Positions 1 through 6,780 of a stretch of 13,767 nucleotides of DNA are shown here, in pieces. Within the stretch, counting starts at the first letter, position 1. Each line of letters starts with the position of its first letter. This DNA comes from Propionibacteriaceae bacterium. Lineage in GTDB: Bacteria; Actinomycetota; Actinomycetes; Propionibacteriales; Propionibacteriaceae. The notes under the pieces are model-generated. The model saw only the letters and a program-made list of their open reading frames with translations, searched no databases and was not told the origin of the DNA. The position numbers and the translations under genes were made by a program. The stretch lies in the NCBI GenBank assembly GCA_003153855.1, contig PMBM01000045.1, positions 12,879 through 26,645 of the forward strand, given 5' to 3'.

Positions 1-162
1 TGGCTGATCAGCTTCCTGAGCAACGGCCGCTCCGAGCGCGTCACGACCAACCAGCAGCTCGTCGGACGGCTGGCGATGCAGCAGCTCGGCAGCCGTACGT
101 CCGCGCCCCTGATGCGTGGCGAGTCGATCCTTCCGACCCGCGCGCGGAAGCCCGGCAAGTAG
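1..162 (+). CDS. C-terminal end of an unrecognised protein (5' truncated by window)
   Basis: An open frame runs from base 1 to a TAG at 160-162, giving the last 53 residues, from WLISFLSNGRSERV to ESILPTRARKPGK. Nearly every codon ends in G or C, as in the real genes of the window, so this is very likely coding. The tail is basic and has no motif I recognise. A hydrophobic start (WLISFL) followed by a polar, arginine-rich tail would fit either a soluble protein or the cytoplasmic end of a membrane protein. It ends 4 nt before the stop of the convergent TetR gene. Function cannot be assigned from this fragment. Confidence 0.72.
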   Translation, partial: WLISFLSNGRSERVTTNQQLVGRLAMQQLGSRTSAPLMRGESILPTRARKPGK

Positions 163-166
163 CGCT

Positions 167-802
167 CTAGGGCGTCTGGGTGCGGACTGCGTTCGTGGCG
201 AGCGGCCAGAAGATGTCGTCGACGATCGACGTGATCCGCTCGGCTGCAACCGGTCGCAGGGTCATGAGGATGTCGTGGCGCATGAGCTGGAGCGGCAGGT
301 CGAGAATGTCCTGCGGGAGCCGCGCGAGGTCGATCTCACCGCGGTCGTGAGCCCGTTGGAACACCTCGTCGTACGAGCGGCGGCCCACCCCTCGGATGTT
401 GAGGAGGACGTCCTCCGGAGTCAGGCCGGCGCTGACGTGCAGGCCCGCGAAGGTTGCCCCGATCAGGGTCGCGAACTCCATGCGTGCGGCGCTGATGTTC
501 GTCAGGAGCGCCACCAGGTCGTCGCGGAGGTTGCCGGTGTCGGGCATGTCGGGCTTGTGGGTGCTGCTGTAGTGGCGGATCGCAGCGAGCACCAGGTCGC
601 TCTTGTCCTTCCAGCGGCGGTACAGCACAGCGATTCCGGTGCTGGCGCGGTCCGCGACCGACTCCATCGTCAGCTTCGCGAAGCCCACCTCCGAGAGCTC
701 CTCCCAGGCCGCGCTGAGGAGCGCGTCCTCCAGCTCCGCGCCTCGGCGTCGATGTTTCACCGCGTCGTACGCCGCCGTCAGCTCGGTCTGGTCAGTGGTC
801 AC
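167..802 (-). CDS. TetR/AcrR family transcriptional regulator
   Basis: A 211-aa protein starting at GTG (802-800). It is a DNA-binding repressor that probably controls the divergent DHA2 exporter. The N-terminal TetR domain covers about residues 22-70: a first helix (ALLSAAWEEL), then the helix-turn-helix at about 46-65 (MESVADRAS...AVLYRRWKDKSDL), where the YRRW..K..L ending is typical of the family. The rest (about 85-205) is a helical ligand-binding and dimer domain; its ligand cannot be predicted. Length is normal for TetR. No Shine-Dalgarno is visible, but TATTCT lies exactly 6 nt before the GTG, so the mRNA is probably leaderless. That -10 box overlaps a 9-bp inverted-repeat half-site, which suggests autorepression. 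Pairing with the exporter is inferred from context and the shared promoter region. Confidence 0.93.
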   Translation of the reverse strand: MTTDQTELTAAYDAVKHRRRGAELEDALLSAAWEELSEVGFAKLTMESVADRASTGIAVLYRRWKDKSDLVLAAIRHYSSTHKPDMPDTGNLRDDLVALLTNISAARMEFATLIGATFAGLHVSAGLTPEDVLLNIRGVGRRSYDEVFQRAHDRGEIDLARLPQDILDLPLQLMRHDILMTLRPVAAERITSIVDDIFWPLATNAVRTQTP

Positions 803-890
803 AGACCAAGAATAAGAGAGCCTTGCTTTCTTTCGCTACCGGACCTACCCTCGACATTAAGGAAGTAATTCAACTCTTATTCGAGGCGCT
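803..890. promoter_or_regulatory. Divergent promoter/operator region, TetR gene and exporter
   Basis: This 88-nt region carries a perfect 9-bp inverted repeat: GAATAAGAG at 810-818 and CTCTTATTC at 874-882. Each arm contains the likely -10 hexamer of the gene it faces. TATTCT (minus strand, 814-809) lies 6 nt before the tetR GTG. TATTCG (plus strand, 878-883) lies 7 nt before the exporter ATG. The region is clearly A+T-richer than its surroundings. No good -35 is visible; TCGACA at 851-856 is the best plus-strand match but sits too far upstream (21 nt). A TetR dimer may bind each arm, but the arms are separate half-sites rather than one compact palindrome, so this is inference. Confidence 0.6.
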
Positions 891-2360
891 ATGTCCACTC
901 CCCACGAGAAGCTCGACCCGAAGGTCCTCAAGATCGCCCTGATCCTGGTCGTCGGAGCGCTTGCCGTCGTCTTCGACACGACGATCGTCAGCGTCGCGCT
1001 GCATCAGCTGTCGACGAGCCTTCACGTCTCGGTCTCGACGATCCAGTGGGTCACCACGGGCTACATGCTGGCCCTGGGTGTGACGGTCCCGCTGAGCACC
1101 TGGGCGCTCGCACGCTTCGGTGGCAAGCGGGTGTGGATGTTCGCGCTCACCGTGTTCCTCATCGGCTCGATCGGATCGAGCCTTGCGTGGAACGCAGGGT
1201 CGCTCATCGCCTGGCGCGTCGTACAGGGCCTCGGCGGGGGGCTGATGCTGCCCGTCATGCTGACTCTGGTCATGCAGGCGGCGAGCGGACGACAGCTCGG
1301 CCGTACAGCCGCCTGGGTGGCGCTCCCCGCACTCCTCGGGCCGATCCTCGGCCCACTCGTCGGCGGCGCCATCATCACCAACCTCAGCTGGCGGTTCATG
1401 TTCTGGGTCAATGTGCCCTTCTGCGTCGTCGGTCTTGTCCTCGCCGGCGTCTACCTCGCGAAGGACGCGCCGACGGCTTCCGCCCCGCGCCCCCGGCTCG
1501 ACGTATGGGGGCTCGTTCTGCTCGGCCCCGGCATCGCTGCAGTGATCCTCGGGCTGTCGAACGCCGGTTCCAACCGAGGGTTCACCCGCGTGGACGTCGT
1601 CGCGTGGCTGGCGGTCGGGATCGCCTGCCTCGCCGCCTTCACGATGTACGCCCTACGCCGCCACGACCCGCTCGTGGACGTCCGACTGCTCGCCGTACGG
1701 TCGGTCGGATCCTCGTCGTCGGTGCTGTTCCTGTCGGGCTTCTCGCTGTTCGGGGCCATGCTCCTCCTGCCGTTGTACTACCAGGAGGTCCGTGGGGTCA
1801 CCGCGCTCGTCGCCGGGCTGATGCTCGTACCGCAGGGGCTCGGGACCCTGATCAGCCGGCAGATCGCCGGACCACTCACCGACCGCATCGGGTCTCGTTC
1901 GATCGCCACCGTCGGGTTCGTCATCGTGGCGGCCTCGACGCTGCCGTTCGCCTTCGTCGACGCGACGAGCAACACCTGGGTGCTGTCGGCGTGGCTGCTG
2001 ATCCGTGGCATCGGGCTCGGCGCGGTCACGATGCCCGTCATGACGGCTTCGTACGTCGGGCTCGACCGCTCCCAGATCGCACACTCGAGCGTGCTGACGC
2101 GGACGGCGCAGCAGATCGGCGGATCGTTCGGAACGGCCGTCCTGGCCGTCGTCCTCGAGCAGTCGATCACCGGCTCCGGGACAGCCGCACTCGTGTCTGG
2201 CTTCCACGTCGCATTCTGGTGGGCGACGGGGTTCTCCCTCGCGGCGACGGCACTGTGCGCATGGCTCCCCGGGCGCACGCAGGTACGAGCCGCTGCCGCA
2301 CGGGCAGCCACAACACCGACACCTGCTGGAGCCGGCGAGACGGAGCGGGTGGGCCGCTAG
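891..2360 (+). CDS. DHA2-family MFS multidrug exporter (14 TM)
   Basis: A 489-aa inner-membrane H+-antiporter of the EmrB/QacA type, expected to export hydrophobic drugs or cationic toxic compounds. Visible family signatures are the TM1 motif (FDTTIVSVAL, about 28-37, with the conserved Asp29), WVTTGYML (53-60) in TM2, a motif-A-like cytoplasmic loop (LARFGGKRVWMF, 73-84), RVVQGLGGG (109-117) in TM4, and the antiporter motif C stretch LGPILGPLVGGA (149-160) followed by SWRFMFWVNVP. Length and hydrophobic pattern fit 14 TM segments. The C-terminus after about 465 is a polar Ala/Thr/Arg tail. The ATG at 891 has only a short GAGG 4 nt upstream. The divergent TetR gene is the probable regulator. 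Substrate unknown. Confidence 0.93.
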   Translation: MSTPHEKLDPKVLKIALILVVGALAVVFDTTIVSVALHQLSTSLHVSVSTIQWVTTGYMLALGVTVPLSTWALARFGGKRVWMFALTVFLIGSIGSSLAWNAGSLIAWRVVQGLGGGLMLPVMLTLVMQAASGRQLGRTAAWVALPALLGPILGPLVGGAIITNLSWRFMFWVNVPFCVVGLVLAGVYLAKDAPTASAPRPRLDVWGLVLLGPGIAAVILGLSNAGSNRGFTRVDVVAWLAVGIACLAAFTMYALRRHDPLVDVRLLAVRSVGSSSSVLFLSGFSLFGAMLLLPLYYQEVRGVTALVAGLMLVPQGLGTLISRQIAGPLTDRIGSRSIATVGFVIVAASTLPFAFVDATSNTWVLSAWLLIRGIGLGAVTMPVMTASYVGLDRSQIAHSSVLTRTAQQIGGSFGTAVLAVVLEQSITGSGTAALVSGFHVAFWWATGFSLAATALCAWLPGRTQVRAAAARAATTPTPAGAGETERVGR

Positions 2361-2369
2361 TCGCGCCGG

Positions 2370-3668
2370 TTACAGCACCCCGAGCAGACGCATCAGCTCG
2401 GGAATGATCGTGTCGCCATGCAGCCGCAGCCCGTCGTGGAGGTACGCGTCGGTCTCCCAGAGCTGCGAGTTCCCGATCATGGAGAGGCTGCGCTTGGCGC
2501 CTTCGATCCCCACGTACGGGTCGTGCGTGTACTGGGCGGCCGCGAGCGGTACGGAGTTGCGCGCGAGCTGGTCGACGTCCCACAGCTGCGGCCACGTGCG
2601 CTCGCCGGCCAGCTCCTCGGCGACGCCGGCGAACGGCCGGAGGGCGGGCAGCTCGCTGAACATCCAGGGCTGCGCGAACTCGGCGAACGTGAGGAGGGGC
2701 CGCGCGCCGGACGCGTACTCGGGGTGGCGCTGCAGCGCGTTCCACGCTCCCCAGCCGCCGGTGCGATGGCCCTGGTGGTAGCAGCCCTCCTGGAGCGTCC
2801 AGTACAGCGGCTCGCCCACCGTCTCGCTCTTCTGGGCGACGGCCTCGATGAAGCGCTGCGAGACGTGTCCGCTCGGCTCGAGAGCGAGGTCGAGCATCCA
2901 GTGGAGGTTCTCGAGGCCGGTGCTCATGCCGAAGTCGCCGCCGAGCAGCTGCAGGCGGTGAACGCTCAGGACATCGCCTGCGAGTGTCACGAGCCCCCCG
3001 GCCTCGGCACGGTCGGCGAGGCTGTCGAGCAGCGCCTGGTCCTCCGGGAAGCGGGTACGGAACTCGTCGTGGCGCGCGGTCTGCAGGGGGATGAGGTCGT
3101 CGTACAGGTCGTCGGCGTTCCGGTCCAGAGCCGGGATGCCGCCGGTCGTCATCGACCGGTCGACAGTCTCCGGGTGGCGAGAGAGCAGAGACATCGTGAT
3201 GAAGCCGCCGAACGACTGTCCCAGCGTCGTCCATGGCACCCCAGCGTTGAGGACGCGGTTCAGGTGGGCGACATCGTCGGCGATCGCATCAGCACGGAAG
3301 CAGGAGACGTAGTCGGCTGCGGCCCTGGTGCCGCCGACCCCGCCCCCGTGGGCCGCGATGAAGTCGGTGATGAAGCGTCCCGTGATGGGCGACGACTTCG
3401 CCGTACCGCGTTGATCGAGCAGCAGGACCCGGTAGTGGTCCGTCGCCTTCTCGATCCACGTGTTGTGTGGTGGCCGCGGCGACCCAGCACCTGGACCGCC
3501 CTGCAGGAAGATCAACGGCGGCAGATCTGCACCGACCTTCGAGAGCTTGACCACCTCGCGTACGAACACGCTGATCGTCCCGAACCGGTCGGGTCGCTGC
3601 CAGTCCACCGGTACGTCAACGTGGTGGTCGGTGATGCGGTAATCGGTGATGTCGTACGACAGAGTCAT
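2370..3668 (-). CDS. Alpha/beta hydrolase, proline iminopeptidase-like (peptidase family S33)
   Basis: A 432-aa cytoplasmic serine hydrolase resembling S33 prolyl aminopeptidases, which remove N-terminal proline from peptides. Numbered from the ATG at 3668: the oxyanion-loop motif GGPGAGSPRP (57-66), LLLDQRGTAKSSP (82-94), the nucleophile elbow GQSFGG with Ser152, a helical cap after about 185, an acid candidate Asp383 (THDPYV), and His411 in YLHDGLRLHGD. This matches the family's C-terminal pattern, so the triad looks complete. The frame is open 25 codons further, to GTG 3743, but the family normally begins with the strand here read as DYRITDHHVDVPVDW, which favours 3668. The Shine-Dalgarno is weak (GGGG). 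The gene ends 9 nt from the convergent exporter. True activity could be that of an esterase or another peptidase. Confidence 0.88.
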   Translation of the reverse strand: MTLSYDITDYRITDHHVDVPVDWQRPDRFGTISVFVREVVKLSKVGADLPPLIFLQGGPGAGSPRPPHNTWIEKATDHYRVLLLDQRGTAKSSPITGRFITDFIAAHGGGVGGTRAAADYVSCFRADAIADDVAHLNRVLNAGVPWTTLGQSFGGFITMSLLSRHPETVDRSMTTGGIPALDRNADDLYDDLIPLQTARHDEFRTRFPEDQALLDSLADRAEAGGLVTLAGDVLSVHRLQLLGGDFGMSTGLENLHWMLDLALEPSGHVSQRFIEAVAQKSETVGEPLYWTLQEGCYHQGHRTGGWGAWNALQRHPEYASGARPLLTFAEFAQPWMFSELPALRPFAGVAEELAGERTWPQLWDVDQLARNSVPLAAAQYTHDPYVGIEGAKRSLSMIGNSQLWETDAYLHDGLRLHGDTIIPELMRLLGVL

Positions 3669-3769
3669 GAGGCCCCATTGTTCTCGTGCGGCGGACATGG
3701 GTCGAGGGGCCACGGACCCGGCGGTGACATCTCCCATCACCACAGGTCGCGGACCCCTCGAAGCACGTG

Positions 3770-3786
3770 CGGGAGCAGTGCTCCCG
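3770..3786. promoter_or_regulatory. 17-bp perfect palindrome between small ORF and S33 hydrolase
   Basis: The sequence CGGGAGCAGTGCTCCCG has 8-bp arms around one central base. It directly abuts another 8-bp palindrome, GCACGTGC (3763-3770). It lies just downstream of the small minus-strand ORF and about 100 nt upstream of the hydrolase ATG. As DNA it looks like a dimeric-regulator operator. As RNA it could form a 6-bp stem with a 5-nt loop but has no U-tract. Role undetermined. Confidence 0.4.
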
Positions 3787-3791
3787 TGGCG

Positions 3792-3974
3792 TCAGCGAAC
3801 GGAGGCGAGGCGCCCGAGCGGGGCGCCGACGTGCTCGATGCCGCCGATCTGGAGGCCGAGCAGGCGCCACGACGCGCGGTCGGGCTTGGGATGGGGAAGC
3901 TCCTCCATGCGGAGGAAGTCGAGGTCAGCGATCAAGCGCTGGCGGTCACGATCAACGATGTGCTGTCCGAACAT
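3792..3974 (-). CDS. Small hypothetical protein, 60 aa (possibly a gene remnant)
   Basis: The ORF runs from ATG 3974-3972 to TGA at 3794-3792. The product begins MFGQHIVDRDRQRL and contains MEELPHPKPDRASWRLLGL. About 87% of its codons end in G or C by hand count, which matches neighbouring real genes and argues against a random frame. It is charged, has no TM segment or signal peptide, and I do not recognise a family. The ATG follows CACCAT-N6, a weak version of the leaderless promoter pattern seen elsewhere in the window. It is divergent from LysR and lies 123 nt upstream of the S33 hydrolase on the same strand, so it could be co-transcribed or be a LysR target. It could also be the surviving N-terminus of a longer, decayed gene. 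Confidence 0.48.
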   Translation of the reverse strand: MFGQHIVDRDRQRLIADLDFLRMEELPHPKPDRASWRLLGLQIGGIEHVGAPLGRLASVR

Positions 3975-4019
3975 GTCTCTATGGTGACCCGGCTAAAGCA
4001 TTCAACACAAGCAACAATG

Positions 4020-4056
4020 GCCGAACATTCATTCGGCAGTGCCGTACGATAAGAAG
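4020..4056 (+). promoter_or_regulatory. LysR gene promoter with overlapping inverted repeat
   Basis: TACGAT (4045-4050) is a good actinobacterial -10 box and lies exactly 6 nt before ATG 4057, with no Shine-Dalgarno between, so transcription probably starts at or next to the ATG. Upstream, GCCGAA-N6-TTCGGC (4020-4037) is a perfect 6-bp inverted repeat covering the expected -35 position, which suits autoregulation. The octamer CCGAACAT occurs here (4021-4028) and again at 3967-3974, over the start codon of the divergent small ORF. Confidence 0.55.
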
Positions 4057-4986
4057 ATGCTCGATCTCAACCGTCTGCGCATCCTCAGAGCCGTCATCGC
4101 GAGCGGTTCGGTGAGTGAAACGGCCCGCCGACTCGGCTACCGTCCGTCGACCGTCAGCCAGCACATCCACACGCTCGAGAAGGAGGTCGGCTTCGCTCTG
4201 GTCGAGCGTGTGGGCCGCGGGATCGTACCCACTCCGGCAGCCATCGATCTCGCTGCGGCAAGCGCCGATGCGCTCGCGGCCATGGCCCAGCTGAATGCGA
4301 CGGTCCGCGATCTCCGTGAGGGGACAGTCGCCAGTCTGACGATCGGGTCGTTCGCCTCCGCGGCGTACGCGTGGATGCCGAGCGTCACCCGTACCCTCCG
4401 GCAGGAGTTCCCCGGGCTCACCCTCGAGCTGACCATCATGGACGTTCCCGAGGGCTCCGACGGCACGGTCGACCTGGAGGTCCGCAGCGAGTTCCCGTCG
4501 GACACCCCCCGCGTGCCGCCGGGCTACCGCCGCACGATCATCGGCGCCGACGACTACTTCGTCGCCCTGCCCCCCGACCACGTGCTGGCCGACCGCGAGG
4601 TCATCAGCCTCTCGGAGCTCAGCGGGCACGACTGGGTGGAGTACGACTTCCGCGACGACATCTCCACGGAGATCATCAAGTTCGCGTGCTCGTCGGCCGG
4701 CATCACGCCGCGGCACGTCGCGCGCGCCGAGGACCACGTCACCGGTCTCGCGTTCGTGGCCGCCGGGATTGGGCTCGCCCTGGTTCCCGCGCTCGTCGCG
4801 TCGTGGTCGGGCTTCGACGTCCGCTACGTGAAGCTCGTCAACCCCACGCCCCAGCGGCGGATCGTGGTGCTGCTGAAGGACACGGTGCGTACGAACCCGG
4901 CCGCGCGCCGTACGGTCGAGCTCCTCGCCGACCTCGGCACCCGGCTCACCGACCTCGATCCCGCGGACTTCCCCGAGCGCTGGTGA
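4057..4986 (+). CDS. LysR family transcriptional regulator
   Basis: A 309-aa regulator. The N-terminal winged HTH is clear: LNRLRILRAVIASGSVSETARRLGYRPSTV and SQHIHTLEKEVG, about residues 3-45. The Pro-Ser-Thr-Val-Ser-Gln recognition-helix stretch and the LE...LVERVGRG wing are classic LysR features. Residues about 88-295 form the two-lobed effector domain (starting ASLTIGSFASAA). Near its end, GLAFVAAGIGLALVPAL is the usual conserved LysR segment. The frame extends to GTG 4039, but the -10 box TACGAT sits 6 nt before ATG 4057, so 4057 is preferred. LysR members usually bind between divergent genes, which points to the small ORF/S33 hydrolase on the minus strand. The tail-to-tail LysE exporter is another candidate target. 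Effector unknown. Confidence 0.92.
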   Translation: MLDLNRLRILRAVIASGSVSETARRLGYRPSTVSQHIHTLEKEVGFALVERVGRGIVPTPAAIDLAAASADALAAMAQLNATVRDLREGTVASLTIGSFASAAYAWMPSVTRTLRQEFPGLTLELTIMDVPEGSDGTVDLEVRSEFPSDTPRVPPGYRRTIIGADDYFVALPPDHVLADREVISLSELSGHDWVEYDFRDDISTEIIKFACSSAGITPRHVARAEDHVTGLAFVAAGIGLALVPALVASWSGFDVRYVKLVNPTPQRRIVVLLKDTVRTNPAARRTVELLADLGTRLTDLDPADFPERW

Positions 4987-4992
4987 GCGGGG

Positions 4993-5622
4993 TCAGTCGA
5001 GTGCGAGCCTGATCCCGAAGCCGGCGATGACCGTACCGACGACGGCGTCGATGCCGCGGACCACCCGGGGACGCTCGAGCCAGGTACGCAGCGAGTGGGC
5101 GAGCATGAGCACCATGCCGAGCCAGACGACGCCCTCCGCGACGTGCAGGGCCGCGAGGGCGATGCCCCATGTGAGGTGCGGCGCGTCGAGGGGGATGAAC
5201 TGGGGCAGGATCGCGAGGTAGAACGCACCCATCTTCGGGTTGAGCAGGTTCGTGAACAGCCCCTGTCGCCAGCCGGCGCCGAAGGAGTCGGCCACCCCGG
5301 TGGTGACGGTCGCCGTCTCCACGTGCCCTCGGATGGCCGACCAGAGCAGCCGCAGCCCGAGGTAGACGAGGTACGCCGCGCCGGCCAGCCGCACGATCGT
5401 GTACGCCAGCTGGGAGGCGGCGAGCAGCGCGCTGACCCCCACCGCGGTGAGCGCTCCCCACGTGAGGGTGCCGCAGCCGATCCCGACGATCGCGCCCCAC
5501 GCCCGCCGACGGCCGGCGACGACGGCCGAGCGCAGGACGAGGGCGGTGTCGACTCCCGGTGTGATCGTCAGCAGAGCGACGACGAGGCCGAACGACCACA
5601 GCACGTGCAGGCTCGGGAGCAT
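4993..5622 (-). CDS. LysE/RhtB family amino-acid exporter
   Basis: A 209-aa membrane exporter of the LysE superfamily, predicted to export an amino acid or related metabolite. Family marks are TPGVDTALVLRSAVVAGRR (21-39; the PGxD...L..S...GRR signature), GIGCGTLTWG (47-56), AAYLVYLGLRLLWSAI (82-97), and RQGLFTNLLNPKMGAFYLAILPQF (119-142), with the highly conserved NPK at 128-130. About six hydrophobic segments are visible, as usual. Length is normal. The reading frame stays open far upstream to 6276, but that part is the antisense of the kinase gene. ATG 5622 begins the family homology and is preceded by TACGAT-N6, so it is probably leaderless. The stop lies 6 nt from the LysR stop. Substrate cannot be read from sequence. 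Confidence 0.9.
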   Translation of the reverse strand: MLPSLHVLWSFGLVVALLTITPGVDTALVLRSAVVAGRRRAWGAIVGIGCGTLTWGALTAVGVSALLAASQLAYTIVRLAGAAYLVYLGLRLLWSAIRGHVETATVTTGVADSFGAGWRQGLFTNLLNPKMGAFYLAILPQFIPLDAPHLTWGIALAALHVAEGVVWLGMVLMLAHSLRTWLERPRVVRGIDAVVGTVIAGFGIRLALD

Positions 5623-5628
5623 GGGCAG

Positions 5629-5634
5629 ATCGTA
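5629..5634 (-). promoter_or_regulatory. -10 box of LysE-family gene (leaderless start)
   Basis: On the minus strand TACGAT is followed by six bases (CTGCCC) and ATG 5622. This is the same hexamer and spacing as the LysR promoter. No Shine-Dalgarno is present and no clear -35 is visible. Confidence 0.5.
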
Positions 5635-5706
5635 CGGTGGGGGGCCGGGCCGCATCGGACGTCTCGAACCCCTGTCGTTCGGGTGCAGCTGTGCCACCCT
5701 GGACGC

Positions 5707-6225
5707 GTGGGTGAGGTCATCGTCGTCAGCGGCCCTCCCGGCGTCGGGAAGTCCACCGTGGCCCGCGCCGTGGCCGACCTGTACGACCCGAGCGCCCTGG
5801 TCGTCGGGGACGACTTCTTCTCCTACCTGCGCCGCGGCAGCATCGAGCCGTGGCTGCCGGAGGCAGATGCGCAGAACCGCACGGTCCTCGACGCGGCCGG
5901 CGCCGCCTGCGGTCGGCTCTCGGACCGGTTCACGGTCGTCTACGACGGAGTCCTGTGGCCCCCGTACACAGCCCTGTTCGCGACAGCGGCCGGCCGTACG
6001 GTCCACTACGCGGTGCTGCTGCCCCCGCTCGACGTGTGCCTGCAGCGGGTCCGGGATCGCGGCGAGCACCCCTTCACCGACCAGGCAGCCGCGAGCGACA
6101 TGTGGCACTCGTTCGACTCCGCGATGGGCGGGCTGCCGAGACTCGATGCGCTCGGACCGCCCGAAGAGGTTGCCGCCGAGGTCGTACGCCTCGTCGGGAA
6201 CGGCACGATCCGCACGTCGGGCTGA
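5707..6225 (+). CDS. P-loop kinase-like ATP-binding protein (AAA_33 type)
   Basis: A 172-aa cytoplasmic nucleotide-binding protein starting at GTG 5707. The Walker A motif GPPGVGKST (9-17) follows a beta strand (EVIVVS). DDFF (35-38) and a VVYDG strand end (77-81) sit where small-molecule kinases carry substrate- and Mg-binding acidic residues, and RVRDRGEH (114-121) looks like the basic lid. This pattern fits the AAA_33/zeta-toxin-like/chloramphenicol-phosphotransferase-like group, which phosphorylates small substrates. The specific substrate is not evident. Nothing resembling an antitoxin lies beside it. No Shine-Dalgarno is visible; CACCCT-N6-GTG is a weak leaderless-type promoter. It is divergent from the LysE gene and 54 nt upstream of the DUF427 gene. 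Confidence 0.82.
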   Translation: MGEVIVVSGPPGVGKSTVARAVADLYDPSALVVGDDFFSYLRRGSIEPWLPEADAQNRTVLDAAGAACGRLSDRFTVVYDGVLWPPYTALFATAAGRTVHYAVLLPPLDVCLQRVRDRGEHPFTDQAAASDMWHSFDSAMGGLPRLDALGPPEEVAAEVVRLVGNGTIRTSG

Positions 6226-6267
6226 CGAGGTTGCGCACGCGGGACAACGCTCGTTGGTGAACAGGCA

Positions 6268-6273
6268 TAGCCT
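6268..6273 (+). promoter_or_regulatory. -10 box of DUF427 gene (leaderless start)
   Basis: TAGCCT, then six bases (CAAGAC), then ATG 6280. There is no Shine-Dalgarno in the 54 nt after the kinase stop. The arrangement suggests DUF427 has its own promoter and a leaderless transcript even though it lies close behind the kinase. Confidence 0.45.
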
Positions 6274-6279
6274 CAAGAC

Positions 6280-6780
6280 ATGTCACCACGTCCAACACCA
6301 GCGCCGGTCGCACCAGGGCAGGAGTCGGTCTGGGACTATCCACGACCGCCTGCCGTACGGAAGTGCACCCGCCTGCTCAGGGTGGTGCTGGGTGGGGAGG
6401 TCATCGCGACGACCTCCGAGTCGTGGCAGGTGCTCGAGACCAGCCACCCGCCGACCTACTACCTGCCGCGGAGCGCGTTCGTCGCGAAGTCGCTGCGGCC
6501 GGCTGACGGTCGCTCGGTGTGCGAGTGGAAGGGCGTGGCCTCGTACATGGACCTCGTCTCCCGCTCGCAGGTCGCATCACGGGCGGCATGGTTCTATCCG
6601 ACCCCCACGCCCGACTACGCGATGCTCGTCGACCACCTCGCCCTGTACGCGGGGATGGTCGACGCCTGCTACGTGGACGACGAGCTGGTGGTCGCCCAGC
6701 CGGGCAGCTTCTACGGCGGCTGGATCACCTCGGACATCGTCGGCCCGTTCAAGGGTTATCCCGGCACGTCCGAGTGGTGA
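6280..6780 (+). CDS. DUF427 domain-containing protein
   Basis: A 166-aa soluble protein matching DUF427, a family common in actinobacteria and without a firmly assigned reaction. Typical conserved blocks are visible: ESVWDYPRPP (15-24), VLGGEVIATT (36-45), LETSHPPTYYLPRSAF (52-67), GRSVCEWKGVASYMDL (77-92), AAWFYPTPTPDY (102-113), HLALYAGMVDACYVDDE (119-135), and the C-terminal QPGSFYGGWITSDIVGPFKGYPGT (140-163). The protein is complete and of ordinary length for a single-domain member. Its last 25 bases overlap the 3' end of the convergent hydrolase gene. It follows the kinase gene on the same strand but appears to have its own promoter. Confidence 0.93.
   Translation: MSPRPTPAPVAPGQESVWDYPRPPAVRKCTRLLRVVLGGEVIATTSESWQVLETSHPPTYYLPRSAFVAKSLRPADGRSVCEWKGVASYMDLVSRSQVASRAAWFYPTPTPDYAMLVDHLALYAGMVDACYVDDELVVAQPGSFYGGWITSDIVGPFKGYPGTSEW

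Noticed and set aside
2418..4052. 544-codon plus-strand open frame
   Set aside because: It is the antisense of the S33 hydrolase and the small ORF. The minus-strand frame has the full serine-hydrolase motif set, while this one has none.
4039..4056. GTG 4039 as LysR start
   Set aside because: The -10 box TACGAT lies downstream of this GTG, and LysR homology begins at the ATG at 4057.
5623..6276. N-terminal extension of the LysE frame up to 6276
   Set aside because: This part is antisense to the P-loop kinase and carries no LysE homology. The promoter TACGAT-N6-ATG supports a start at 5622.
5707..6780. Kinase plus DUF427 as a toxin-antitoxin pair (zeta-toxin-like P-loop protein)
   Set aside because: DUF427 does not look like an epsilon antitoxin, the gene order and size do not fit, and DUF427 seems to have its own promoter.
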